64,000 bases of DNA from Termitomyces sp. T153 (GCA_018296165.2 JACKQL020000063.1:241164-305163); one strand, 5' to 3'; shown: positions 47,352-58,237, counted from the first letter of the stretch. The notes: generated from the letters alone by a model not told the origin. Translations and numbers: made by a program.

Positions 47352-47815
47352 TCAGAGGGGGGGATTCAGGAGGTTAAGATCAGCAAAAGGGAGATGCCCT
47401 GCATGACAAGCACACATGGCAGCATGCTCATGGACCTTTACTCTGTGCTCCTTCTGAGCCTCCTCTGCACAGGTCAGACAATGATGGGGACAATGGCTCA
47501 TCTTCACCTTGCCCTTGGTCCAATCAATCTCAGGGTTATGTTCACATAACCAGGTGAACCCTAAGATCATGTCTTGCTTCCTGAAACTAGTGACAGAAAA
47601 AGTGATGCATTTCAAGTGGTCCTGGTAGCAAAGCACCAGATCCACTACTGAGTGAATAGAGCCAGCTTCATTGAGCATGCCATCCACATTGTATACAGGG
47701 ATTGGACAAGAGAGGGGGTGTATGGTGAGACAGTGTTGTTGCACATAGTCTGCATTGAGGAAGAGGCCTGTCACTCCACTGTCAAGCAGGGCAACAATGC
47801 TTCAGACCTGTTGGG
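47352..47815 (-). pseudogene. Gypsy aspartic protease
   Basis: Reads ALLDSGVTGLFLNADYVQQH (active-site D-S-G-x-T/A-G) and then VYNVDGMLNEAGSI, VDLVLCYQDHLK, RKQDMILGFTWLCEHNPEID and a Cys/His cluster. A stop near 47,800 separates it from gag. The same protein region is present in the old plus-strand element at 43,040-43,360, which links the two as relatives. Confidence 0.8.
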
Positions 47816-48106
47816 TGTCAGTCATCTTGATTTCTACCTGTAGCTTCAAGGAGTTGACAGAAGGAGTGGAAGCAACAATGTAGCAATGGAGGAGATGACA
47901 TTCCCAGGCAGGGATCTGGGGGTGTGGGTGAGGAGGCATATTCCCAGCTGAGACTTTAGCTAGGGGTGGGTTTTGTACATCTGAGGGGGGGCTTATCATT
48001 TTGGGCATAGTATCAATAGCAGCAACAGATATATTTGATTCTATGGACAAGGGAGTGAAATGATTAGTGCTAGGCAATGGGGGCATACAGGTCATCCATT
48101 GCCTCT

Positions 48107-49436
48107 TCAAAAATCCTCTTTGGGCTTTATGGACATGACCTCCAACTCATCAACAACCTCAGTGGGAAGAACAGTTGTGAGTGCATCAGGAGAGGGAGCT
48201 CTTGCTGTGTTGTGGGCTGCAAGGAGTTGTGCAAGCAGCTCCTCTTGCTCAGACAAAGACAGGTAATGCACTTCCAACTCTTGAGGACAATAACAGGTGA
48301 AGTGGCCAGCCTTTCCACAGTGTTGACACAACAAGGGGGTGGAGGACTGTTGGTAGGAAACATCAACATCCATTGGAACTCCCTGGGGTAGAGGACATGA
48401 GAGAGCAACAGGAGGAGCACAGAATGGAGCAACATGAGAGGGGATGGAAGGGCTTGCACTCACTTGAGGGGTCATCAGAGAGCAAAAGAGAACTGGAGGA
48501 TGCTGCATGCATCACAGCTCACATTTGAGTTCCATCAACTGCCACTGCTCACGTGCCACCTTGTACCAGGTGTCTATGTGTTTGTCATCTGGGCACCCCT
48601 CAGCCATGATTAATACAATCCATGAGAGAGGGGTGGAGTCCTTCCCAAAAGGTGAAGCAGAGCTGAAGGCCATCCAGATACTTAGCTTGCTCCACTAAAG
48701 CATGGAACAAATCAATATACTCATCTAGAGACCACTTCCCTTGACCGTACTGATCTCAGTCTTAAAGAGAGAGGGCAGCAGTCTTGGCCGAGTCAAGGGG
48801 AAAGAACTCAGCTCAGAAATCCTTCTCAAACTCTATCCAACTAGCAAAACTCTCTACTCCTCCTGGATGTCAGAAGATGTGCAATGCATAGGTCAAAGCT
48901 TGGCCCATCTTCATATAAGAGAGGACCCAGGCAATTTTGAGGGCTTTGGAGGCAAAGGCTTCACCACTTAACTAAATATAGGTGATACAGAACTGGAGGA
49001 AATGTTCCCCAGCCTTACAGTCCCCATCAAAGACATCAGGGAGTGCAGAGCAAGGAAGTTTGAAGTGGGGAGCCAAGAGGCTGGAATTAGGGGCCAAAGC
49101 AAACCTTCCTGCAGCTGCTGGGGGTGTAGGAGAGGTGGTAGGAGCAAAGGGGAGACATTCTAGAAGGGGTTGGAGGGAGAGGGACACAGCTTCAGTAGTT
49201 TGATGTAGTCTAGTGAGTTTGGCAGTGTAAGAGATAAGGGAAGCTTGGGTAAGTTGAACCTGTGTCTCTAGGGACAGCAAACAACTGCAGGCATTGTCCT
49301 GGGGGCTTGAAGCATCAGAGGGAGGTGCTGGGGGGGTTGGCTGGGTCATAGGAAGAACACAGGGACTATTAGAGCACTGGTGGGGGAGAGACCTTCCAGT
49401 TGCTTCAACTCCTTGAAGCAACAGGCACAATTGCAA
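48107..49436 (-). pseudogene. Gypsy gag with CCHC zinc knuckle
   Basis: Minus-strand fragments run from a Pro/Ser-rich N-terminal region, through a capsid-like segment with PDVFDGDCKAGEHFLQFC (49,010-48,972), then several stops, to the knuckle CQHCGKAGHFTCYC at about 48,340. An acidic ending and SIKPKEDF follow. Stops between fragments fit single-base decay. Confidence 0.75.
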
Positions 49437-49495
49437 TGAATCCTCAAAGCAATGGCAAAGGGGGCTCCCAGACCAAAGCTAGAGACTTGTTCCAC

Positions 49496-49906
49496 TGTAA
49501 GGGTGACCTCTGGAGGCTGTAGCTAAGTCACACAACTGGCAGAGGGAGATCCAAAGTCTATTCAGTATCTATAAGAAGTTCTAGAGTTCTAGCTACTCAC
49601 CTGGCAGAGGGAGATCCAAAGAGAACAAGTCTAAGGATCCCCAATGCCAGTGTTTGGAAAATTTACTCTAGAGCTTCTGGAAACAACAGCCAACAACAAC
49701 CAAATCTGGAGTCCAATCAAAAAGTGAAAATCCACTGTAAATGGCCTTGATCTCCAGACTCCCTATGTGTGACCTTGTATAAATATAACTAAAAGATAGC
49801 CCTTGGTTGAAAGTACCTGCGGACCAAAGATGGAAGGCCTACAATGAGTGGTAGGCCCAGAATAAAGAAAACAATAAAGAGGTCTAGAATGAGCAGTCCC
49901 CTGACA
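49496..49906 (-). repeat. 5' LTR of nested gypsy element
   Basis: 411 bp, the mate of 43,629-44,039. On the coding strand this is the upstream LTR, directly followed by the primer-binding site candidate. A TATA-like tataaatataac lies near 49,778. Confidence 0.92.
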
Positions 49907-50475
49907 GCCACCCTCAGTTGCAGAAATCTGGGCTAGCCAGACCACATCCCAGTGGCTGGCCTAGGTGTTTGCTGCTAACACTGCACCCCAAGAGTTTTGA
50001 GATGTTGTACCCCTCTACCTCCATGCATTTGAGGATGTGTTCTCCAAAGCCTTGTTTGACTTGCTCCTGGAGTGAAAGAGGTGGGACCACACCATTGAAC
50101 TGCTGCTTAATTCCACACTCTCCAGCTGTAAGGTCTATCCACTAGTGCTCAGTAAGCAGGACAAGCTCAATGCCTTCCTGCTAGAGAACCTAAACTCTAG
50201 TCACATTTGCCATTCCAAGTCTCCAATGGCTTCTCCTGTCTTCTTCATTAAAAAGAAGGATGACTTGCTCTAACTGGTCCAGGATTATTGGGTTCTCAAT
50301 GCCATGACAGTGAAGAACTGCTACTCCCTCCTCCTCATCTCTGAGCTCATCAACAACCTCAGGAATACACAATACTTTACTAAACTGGACTTCTAATGGA
50401 GCTATAGAAACATGTGTATCCAGAAAGAAGACAAATGGAAGGCTGCTTTCCAGACCAACCAGGAATTGTTCAAAC
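49907..50475 (+). pseudogene. Old gypsy element, right part (reverse transcriptase), truncated
   Basis: Immediately after the nested copy, the plus strand resumes the old element: FEDVFSKALFDLLLE, SPMASPVFFIKKKDDLL, VQDYWVLNAMTVKNCYSLLL, ELINNLRNTQYFTKLDF and DKWKAAFQTNQELF. These are gypsy RT motifs up to the first palm Asp. Stops replace codons that are Arg in relatives (for example at LL-LVQDY and LDF-WSY), as expected from CGN to TGN change. The element stops abruptly at about 50,475 where CpG-rich host DNA starts. Confidence 0.8.
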
Positions 50476-50620
50476 TGCTTGTTATGTCGAGAAGGAAGGG
50501 ACAGAGAAGAGAGAAGAGAAGGAACAAGAAGAAAAAGCAAAAAGCACTGAATCTCCCGTCCCACCCATGACCCCGAAATCTTCCCCGACCACCAACCAAG
50601 GCAGATCTTCATCACACTTC

Positions 50621-53281
50621 CTACCTGATGAAAAAGACATCCTCCTGCTCCCTCTTGTGCAACCCCAAATCCACGCCCGACTCTCGCCCCTGCTCGCTTC
50701 CCGCTTCCACCCTCCCCCCTTGCTTGGAATTAACGCCCCTCGATCCCGGCCTCTGCGCCCTCTGAGTCTGTATACTCGTCGCCGCGCGCGTCGACAAGAT
50801 CTGGTCCTGCTGCTGCTGCTGGGTAGCAAACGCTGACGCCACCGACGCCGACTCAGGCGTATACGGCATGACCATCGGGTACTCGCCTATGCCTATGCCC
50901 GCCGCGGGCGAGACAGCGACGGAGGTGGGGACGGTGTAGGGTGAGGGAGAGAAAGTTGTGAAGGGTGTTGGGGAGACAGAGGTGAATGGAGAGGCAGTGG
51001 ATGTGGGTGAGAACGCGGTGGGCGTTTCGGGAAAGGTTTGTTGGGATCTGAGGGTGCCGGTGCGTGTGATGTCGTGGGTTTGGTCTTTTTGTTCTCGTTC
51101 TCGTTCTTGTTCAAGTTCGAGGTCTCGCTTGTTATTGTCTTCCGCCTCGTCCCTGTCCTTATCCGTCTCGTGATCCTCGTCCTCAACCCCATTCTCATCT
51201 CCTTCCTGACTCTTCTCATCCTCGCCAACCCTCTCCCCTCCCCGTCCATCCACACCCTCATTCCCCGGCGTCCCTCCTCCACTCGACCCCGAATCATACA
51301 TCGGCCCACCCACGTTCCTCACAACCTTGATCGGGCTCGGGACTGGCGCGCTCCCGGAGCGGTTCTGCGGGCGTGGGCGCCGCGGCGGAGTCATCGTGTG
51401 CGTAGGGTTCTGTTTACGGCTGGGCATCGAGTTAGAGGTAGAGGGGTTCGAGCTGCCAGGGAAAGCGAGGGGAGGAGATAAGGAGGGGGGCGTGGACGTT
51501 ATAGAGAACGAGATAATACTGTTTGTTACACTTTCTGGGATTGAGGACACTGAGGGACGGGTGGGGTGTCCGTGTCCGTGCGAATGCGAGAGAGGATGTG
51601 GTGTGGATGCGCTCGTCGAAGTCAAGGTTGAATTCGTAGTAGAGGTAGATGGTGTAGGCGATTTCGACAAAGGACGGTGCGGCAACGTAGCCGAAGCTAC
51701 GGGCGAGGCGGATGGCGACCTTGAGCGCCCGGTGCCGATGGGTAGAAGCGGTTTAGCGAGAGGTGTAGGAACTGATAATGAAAGTGGGGCAGAAGAGTCT
51801 CTGCGTGGGGAGGATGAGGATGATGCGGGTCGAATGGTCCAGCCTACGCGTGCTACAAGAAGTTATAGATAAGGAGGAGGGGTATGATAGCGAGAGGACG
51901 TACCACCACCTGCTGAAGCGCTCGTTGAGGACCCCAGGAAGAACTTCCCTGAACCCGGGGGGACATTCCTCTTTCCACCCGTGGCTGAACTCAAAGACGA
52001 AGGCGAAATTGTGCTCTGGACGCTCTCCGGCGACCTGGCCCCCAACGCCGCCGCATCTCTCTCCCTCTCATACGGCGTCGGCGGACTCAACTGTGAGGCA
52101 CTTTCCTCTATTATTGGCGAGAACGGCGGGCGGAACACGTGTTGTTCGTCGGAGTCCGGCGGGGTGGGCGTGGGCGTGTCGGCGAAGGAGTAGTAGTCCA
52201 GTACGTGATCGAGGTCCCTGGCGGAGGAAGGGGCAGAAGAGAGAGGTGAGGAGGCAGGGGCGGAGGATGGAGAGGGGGTGTCGAGGGGTGTATGGGAAAT
52301 GGGCAGTCTTTCTGAGAGGGCGAGAGCGATGGTCGATGCGAGTGAGGGTGTATCTGAATGTGTTAGTGGTGTATGGAGTTTATGCTCAGATTCAGACTCT
52401 TTCGGGGATCGTTGCATGCTACGCTCGACCGACGCTCGCTGCGTCTGCGGGGGCACATAGACCTTTTCCGCGTTGCCAGGGACAGGGGGTATACCGGAGC
52501 CAGGCGAGAACTGCACCGACCCGCCCGAACTCCAGCTGTTAGTATTGACGTTAGACACAGACGCGAACTCGCTCTTGGGCAGCGTAGCCGAGTCCGTCCT
52601 TGTGAGCGTCGACCCTCCACTGCGGTAGCGCGAGTCGCGTCCTGAGCCTGAGCCTGAGAGAACGAAGGTGTTGGCCATGAGTGCGCGGGCGAATGTAGCT
52701 CCGGAGACGGCAGAGGCTATGGTGTCTGGCGAGGATATGAGTTGCACTTTGCCGCTGTTGGCGACGGCGGCGCTCAAGGGTTTAGGAATTTTGATGGGCG
52801 TCGGGACGGTTTTTCTGAATGAAGGCTGTGGGAGGTCCTGTAGAGATTTCCAGTAGAAATACTTATTGAAAGATGGGGGACATACGAATTGGACGTCGCC
52901 TACAAAGTAGGATCCCTGGCTGTTCGTCAGCAACGCCGCCACCGACGACGACGACAATAGAGAACGTACTTTCATACCAGCAAGGGCATTGTCAGCGTCG
53001 TCCTTCCTGTCCTCGACACTCTTCGTTTGCTCCATAATCTCCGGGATGGCTCGTCCCTTACCAGCATAATAGCCACTCCCAGTCCCAATTGCCTCATTCA
53101 AGTTCGGCCTCGCATCAAGCGTCAACGCCTCGCTCGACCTCGACAACAGACTACTCGGGAACCAGTCCGTCAGCGGCTCAGGGTCCAATGGCACATTAAC
53201 CGTGACGCGCGGCGTATTCGCAGTATTATAATACGAGCTACGCCCCGTGCCTTCGGCACGGGCCTGTAGCTCTTGCTTCAT
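50621..53281 (-). CDS. Ser/Thr/Pro-rich protein of unknown function, 5' end replaced by Helitron
   Basis: Two exons (53,281 to about 51,905, then about 51,853-50,621) encode roughly 810 residues. The donor is GTACGT and the acceptor CGTAG, joining AGGG to WTIRPASSS. Apart from the N-terminal 160 residues (LTDWFPSSLLSRSSEALTL, GKGRAIPEI, MKVRSLLSSSSVAALL, GSYFVGDVQFVCPPSFNKYF), the protein is low-complexity Ser/Thr/Pro, with an acidic-basic stretch (DKDRDEAEDNNKRDLELEQ) and a QQQQQ run. I do not recognise the family. Its first 16 residues, MKQELQARAEGTGRSS, are read from the Helitron terminal stem-loop at 53,232-53,281, so the original start and upstream exons are missing. A plus-strand Met upstream is excluded. 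The gene may now be a fragment or may use a Helitron-supplied start. Confidence 0.65.
53232..53281 (-). repeat. Helitron 3'-terminal stem-loop, copy A
   Basis: GAGCTAC and GTAGCTC flank an inner perfect stem CCCGTGCC/GGCACGGG around TTC. The same block occurs at 54,507-54,544 and 60,382-60,417 and, degraded, at about 57,350-57,375. Each is followed on the plus strand by the 59-bp repeat array. On the minus strand, where the helicase is encoded, it lies at the 3' end. Confidence 0.85.
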
Positions 53282-53693
53282 CCCAGACCCTACCTCACTT
53301 CGTTCGGTTAGGTCCTCGATATTCTACTCAATGCTTCATCCCAGACCCAACCTCACTTCGTTCGGTTAGGTCCTTGTATTTCAAACTTAATGCTAATTCC
53401 CAGACCCAACCTCACTTCGTTCGGTTAGGTCCTTGTATTTCAAACTCAATGCTAAGTCCCAGACCCAACCTCACTTCGTTCGGTTAGGTCCTTGTATTTC
53501 AAACTCAATGCCAAGTCCCAGACCCAACCTCACTTCGTTCGGTTAGGTCCTTGTATTTCAAACTCAATGCCAAGTCCCAGACCCAACCTCACTTCGTTCG
53601 GTTAGGTCCTTGTATTTCAAACTCAATGCCAAGTCCCAGACCCAACCTCACTTCGTTCGGTTAGGTCCTTGTATTTCAAACTCAATGCTAAGT
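53282..53693. repeat. 59-bp tandem repeat array, seven units
   Basis: Units begin cccagacccaacctcacttc and start at 53,282, 53,340, 53,399, 53,458, 53,517, 53,576 and 53,635: one step of 58, the rest 59. Each unit contains ttcgttcgg, so CpG is kept here although the surrounding element is CpG-poor. Differences between units are few, mainly at the last bases (taattc versus taagtc). Confidence 0.95.
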
Positions 53694-54506
53694 CCCAGAA
53701 CTATTGAGAATATCTATACTACACTGTCAACTCATATACATTAGGTGCTGAAATTCACAGAGATTAGCAATTTGGTGTTTGAAAGAGATCTACCTTAAAA
53801 GCAGAAAGCCAATAACTGTTTAGAAAAGAAAATGGATAATACTTGAATTAGTTCTCAGACAAATATAGAAAAAGCATACCTGCAAAGCTACTGAACACTC
53901 AGAAAGGGAGCCTAATGAAGAATGTAGTGAAGTCTGATTTCAGCCATGATTTGTCCCTAAAAGTTACACTCAAAAAAAGAGTACACCTAGCCCAATTCAG
54001 CTTCAATATAGAAACAACCACCAAAATCAGCTATTGGACAATTAAGCAAAGAAAAGAAAGCCCACCTGAAAGAAGAGAAAGCTACTCAATGCTCAGAAAA
54101 AGCCTGAAGAAGGATGCAATAGTGGAAATCTAGTTATCAGCTATGATCAGTGATTGGAGATGACAAACAGTAGAGCATACATGGCCAGGTTGAGTGTAAA
54201 AACCTCCAAAAGAGGGTCAGTAGAGTCTATCAGGCCAAACAAAGCTTCTTCTCACAGTATCAGAGCAGAGAGAATGGTTGATGCTTCATATTGGAAAGAG
54301 AGGTCAAAAGAAAGAGTGATTCGGTGCAATGATTGATCTTTGCCACACACCAAAGGAAAAGGCCGAAAATTTGAAGCCAGCCAACTTACGTAATTTTACA
54401 TAAGCATTACATAAGGATTGATGGAACCCAGTTTCTTAAGATTCGTCGTCGCATATAATGAGCGCACAGCCACTTTCCCAGGAGTCGTCGCATATATTAT
54501 AGAAGC
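53694..54506. mobile_element. Short, probably non-autonomous Helitron copy
   Basis: After the first array, 53,700-53,770 resembles the 3' region next to the helicase ORF (compare 55,143-55,215: gaatatctatacta, cattaggtgctgaa, ttagcaat). The remaining 0.65 kb has no helicase or Rep coding and ends at gtcgtcgcatatattataga, the presumed 5' terminus shared with the other copies. It looks like a deletion derivative or a filler-bearing copy. Confidence 0.5.
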
Positions 54507-54950
54507 TACGCCCCGTGCCTTCGGCACGGGCCTGTAGCTCTTGCTTCATCCCAGACCCAACCTCACTTCGTTCGGTTAGGTCCTCGATATTCTACTCAAT
54601 GCTTCATCCCAGACCCAACCTCACTTCGTTCGGTTAGGTCTTTGTATTTCAAACTCAATGCTAATTCCCAGACCCAACCTCACTTCGTTCGGTTAGGTCC
54701 TTGTATTTCAAACTCAATGCTAATTCCCAGACCCAACCTCACTTCGTTCGGTTAGGTCCTTGTATTTCAGACTCAATGCTAATTCCCAGACCCAACCTCA
54801 CTTCGTTCGGTTAGGTCCTTGTATTCCAGACTCAATGCTAATTCCCAGACCCAACCTCACTTCGTTCGGTTAGGTCCTTGTATTCCAGACTCAATGCTAA
54901 TTCCCAGACCCAACCTCACTTCATTTGGTTAGGTCTTTGTATTTTGTTGA
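54507..54950. repeat. Stem-loop plus 59-bp array, seven units (copy B)
   Basis: The terminal stem-loop (54,507-54,544) is followed by units at 54,550, 54,608, 54,667, 54,726, 54,785, 54,844 and 54,903. The last unit has ttcatttgg instead of ttcgttcgg. Then comes the shared sequence tgttgaccaagtgttgcttt. Confidence 0.93.
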
Positions 54951-55239
54951 CCAAGTGTTGCTTTTCTCTTACCATTCAATACACTGAGATTTCATCTATA
55001 AACCAATCATGTATCTATATTACATTATTAACAAAATACTACAATGTCCACTGGTATATATTAGAGATGCTGAAAATTAAATTATAAAAGTTAGTACTAA
55101 GCAACCAATTATTTAAACTGTCACACTTACATTTGTAAACCATTAAGAATATCTATACTACATGGTCCAGCTATAGACATTAGGTGCTGAAGTTCATAGA
55201 AGTTAGCAATTTTTTGCTTGAATCCAACAAAACTCACAC

Positions 55240-57204
55240 TTACATTTGTAAACCATTCAGGATTTCCTGATAGACAATATTTGCAGTCTTTCTTGATGTG
55301 TTTTCTAGGTCCAAGATGACTTTGATACGATCTCCTGATGTGCACCGAGAGAGTGCAACATAAAGTTGGCCATGTGAAAAAACTCCTGATCGAAGGTCCA
55401 ATCCAACATGCTTGACTGATTGACCCTGAGACTTGTTGATAGTCATGGCAAAGGCCAATCGAACTGGGAATTGTCTCCTGCGCAATGGAATTGGCAAATC
55501 TTCTTCAGACACATCCATGTTGATTCTTGGAATCAAAACAATTGATCCTGCAAACTTGGCATCTCCACTGATGATCCTACATCTGAGAACTCTGGTGCTG
55601 ATGTGAGTGACAATCATTCTTGTCTCATTGCAAAGTCCTTTGGTTGTATCCAAATTCCTGAGCAGCATGACAGGAACACCAATCTTCAAAGCCAATTTAG
55701 CCAAAGGCAAACTGCTGGCTCTGAGAGAGTTGAGGTATTCCATTGGATACAATCCAAGGCCATTAGGATTCCCATCATCAGATATGACAGAGTCTGCACT
55801 CTGCAAGATTTTCTCTTCTCCTGGACATCTCTGCAGAACTTCAGAGTTGATATCCTCTACATCAGAGTTCTTGCCAGAAAGGATGGAACGGTCCAGGTAA
55901 TACTGATCATCTTGATGGTGATCAATATGAAGATAAGTGGAAGAGATCAATCCAGTGACAGAATTGTCATCACAGATCATGGTTTCTGGAAGTTGTACTG
56001 TTTCTCCAGGCCCAAGGCTTTTTCCAGCACCAACATCCAATAACCAAGCTGCATGAGCAATGTTATCAGGAGTCTGATCCAATCTCATGTTTTGAACCAA
56101 GTAGTGGACTTGAATCTGATCCCAAAGTCTTCCCCTTTTGAGTGAAGCAGCAATCATCTGCTGCCTGAGTCCTCGTTGGATAACTGAGAGAGTTTGCCTA
56201 AAATCTCCTCCAAACACCACAGTCACTCCACCAAAAGGAACATCCTTCTCTAGGATGTCTCTAAACCCTCGATCCACAGAGTCAATGGCATTTTTGTGTT
56301 GCATTGGGACTTCATCCCAGATGACAACTTTGGTCTGGAGTAAGAGTTGAGACAACTGAGTTCCTCTTTTGATATTGGCAATGGATGTATCCAAAGCAGG
56401 AATGGGGATTTTGAACCTTGAATGTGCAGTTCTACCACCCTCCAGCAATAAGGCAGCAATCTCAGATGATGCTACACATAATGCCACATCTCCATTGGAC
56501 CGAACAGCAGAAGCCAAAGTGTTGCACACAAATGTTTTGCCACATCCACCTGCACTGTGAATGAATATCATCTTGCCCAAGTTGTTGTCCACAGAGTCCA
56601 TAACTTCATTGAAGGCTCCCAGTTGTTCACCATTAAACCTGGCCTTGTTTTCATCCACCCTTCTCTTCAACTCTTCAACATTATAATCTGTTTCTTCTTG
56701 CAAAAGCCTATTTCCTGAAATCATTCAATCAGTATCAATGTCAACTCTTTATACAATGTCCAACTTGCCTGGAATCACATTCCAAACTTGTTGGGGTTCT
56801 GGCATGTTTGGAAAGTCTTGAAGAGTCTTGCCAAAATTCTTCAGATTGTCATTGATTAGATAAAGGCCATAGTCATAGACATCTTCATCAGTAAAGACTC
56901 TGTCCCTGTACTGCCTGATATTCTCCAATCTGTGTTGAAGATCATCACAAATGGAGTGCTTGAATTCATCCCATAGAGCCTCTGGAGTAGTAGGAGCACA
57001 GTGGAATAGGATAGTGCAAAAGAGCTGTCTGAGAGCTGATCCTGATTGGATTGGAGCAGCTTCAGCAAGACACTGCCTCCATTCTGCATCATCTTCTAGA
57101 AGACCAAGGGCCTTGCATGCTTCCTTGTAAGTAGGATAAGTGTGGCCATTGACTGTCCTGAGATCAGCCCATGATGTTGCATTGGTCACAACCTGGAGCA
57201 TCAT
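55240..57204 (-). mobile_element. Helitron copy 1: intact PIF1-like helicase, Rep truncated
   Basis: The helicase exon (56,714-55,240) is open with all superfamily 1 motifs: I HSAGGCGKTF, II VIWDEVPM, III GGDFRQTLS, V FAMTINKSQGQS and [14 protein letters not shown]. Upstream, 57,204-56,769 is the last part of the Rep-Hel linker (DLRTVNGHTYPTYKEA to VWNVIP). The join needs a GC-AG intron (56,768-56,715: CCAG|GCAAGT...TTTCAG|GA), giving NVIPGNRLLQEE. The Rep nuclease domain is missing, since homology to copy 3 stops at about 57,204. Copy-specific changes include GIAALL to EIAALL and TLPV to TLSV. Helitrons move by rolling-circle replication and need Rep, so this copy is not autonomous. Confidence 0.9.
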
Positions 57205-57605
57205 CCTGTAGAACTCATATTGTTACACAATTTTTTTTTGAGAGTGTGTCTTGCCCATGGCAAATGCCATGCCCAAAAGGAAGGTTCTGTCAGCCTGACA
57301 GGAGCTCAAATTACATAGCATTCCGAGCCGTCTCTATTATAGACTGCACCCGCCTCGCATGGGCCTGTAGCTCTGCTCTTCACTCCCACCCAACCTCTCA
57401 CTTTTGTTCGTGTTAGGTCCCATATTCCATCTATGCTTCACGCAAGACCGGAGCCCTGTTCGGTTAGTCTCCAGGTTTCAAAACTAATTGCTAAGCCAGA
57501 CCCAGCCGCACTTCATGAAGAACTTGTATTGAACTCATTACATTTGTCAGTCTTCACTTCCTTCTTGTTCGGTTAGGTCCTTGTATTTCAAACTTAATGC
57601 TTCAT
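57205..57605. repeat. Degraded junction of Helitron copies 1 and 2
   Basis: The order of landmarks matches the clean junction at 60,190-60,480: a T-run, aaaggaaggttct, ttatag, the stem-loop and the first array units. Here they carry many small insertions and deletions, for example gcacccgcctcgcatgggcctgt for the stem-loop. The first units of the array are unrecognisable until about 57,600. Confidence 0.7.
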
Positions 57606-57945
57606 CCCAGACCCAACCTCACTTCGTTCGGTTAGGTCTTTGTATTTCAAACTCAATGCTAAGTCCCCAACCCAACCTTACTTCGTTCGGTTAGGTCTTT
57701 GTATTTCAAACTCAATGCTAATTCCCAGACCCAACCTCACTTTGTTCGGTTAGGTCCTTGTATTTCAAACTCAATGCTTCATCCCAGACCCAACCTCACT
57801 TCGTTCAGTTAGGTCTTTGTATTTCTAACTCAGTACTTCATCCCAGACCCAACCTCACTTTGTTCGGTTAGGTCCTTGTATTTCAAACTCAATGCTAAGT
57901 CCCAGACCCAACCTCACTTTGTTCAGTTAGGTCTTTGTATTTTGT
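57606..57945. repeat. 59-bp tandem repeat array, six clear units (copy C)
   Basis: Units at 57,606, 57,665, 57,724, 57,783, 57,842 and 57,901, with some ttcgttcgg changed to tttgttcgg or tttgttcag. Flanked on the right by the shared tgttgaccaagtgttgcttt. Confidence 0.93.
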
Positions 57946-58237
57946 TGACCAAGTGTTGCTTTTCTCTTACAATTCAATACACTGAGATTTCATCTATAAA
58001 CCAATCATGTATCTATATTACATTATTAACAAAATACTACAATGTCCACTGGTATATATTAGAGATGCTGAAAATCAAATTATCAAAGTTAGTACTAACC
58101 AACCAATTATTTAAACTGTCACACTTACATTTGTAAACCATTCAGAATATCTATACTACATGGTCCAGCTATAGACATTAGGTGCTGAAGTTCATAGAAG
58201 TTAGCAATTTCTTGCTTGAGTCCAACAAAACTCACAC

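Larger units (their letters stand above)
43624..49911 (-). mobile_element. Nested Ty3/gypsy retrotransposon, both LTRs and GCCAC target duplication
   Basis: LTRs at 43,629-44,039 and 49,496-49,906 (411 bp each, about 95% identical) bound the element. The 5-bp duplication GCCAC lies at 43,624-43,628 and 49,907-49,911. The coding strand is minus. Next to the 5' LTR a primer-binding site candidate TGGAACAAGTCTC starts one base inside (49,494 downwards). Next to the 3' LTR there is a purine tract AGAGGGGGGGTGA (about 44,052-44,040). Gene order is gag, protease, RT, RNase H, integrase, chromodomain, as in chromoviruses. Several stops prevent a single polyprotein, so this copy is unlikely to move by itself. 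Confidence 0.93.
36770..50475. other. CpG-depleted retrotransposon block
   Basis: A second long region with almost no CG dinucleotides. It holds a solo LTR, a LINE relic, an old plus-strand gypsy element and a younger nested gypsy copy. Segments 36,770-38,330, 38,704-39,230 and 40,860-41,210 contain repeat-like DNA with no recognised coding domain. Normal CpG content returns at about 50,480. Confidence 0.8.

Noticed and set aside
50893..51872. Long plus- and minus-strand ORFs overlapping the Ser/Thr/Pro-rich gene
   Set aside because: They are low-complexity shadows in GC-rich repetitive coding DNA; only the 50,621-51,853 minus frame joins by consensus splice sites to the upstream exon.
55603..56043. 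Plus-strand 146-residue ORF opposite the Helitron helicase, repeated at 61,660
   Set aside because: It is the antisense shadow of the helicase, conserved only because the helicase copies are.
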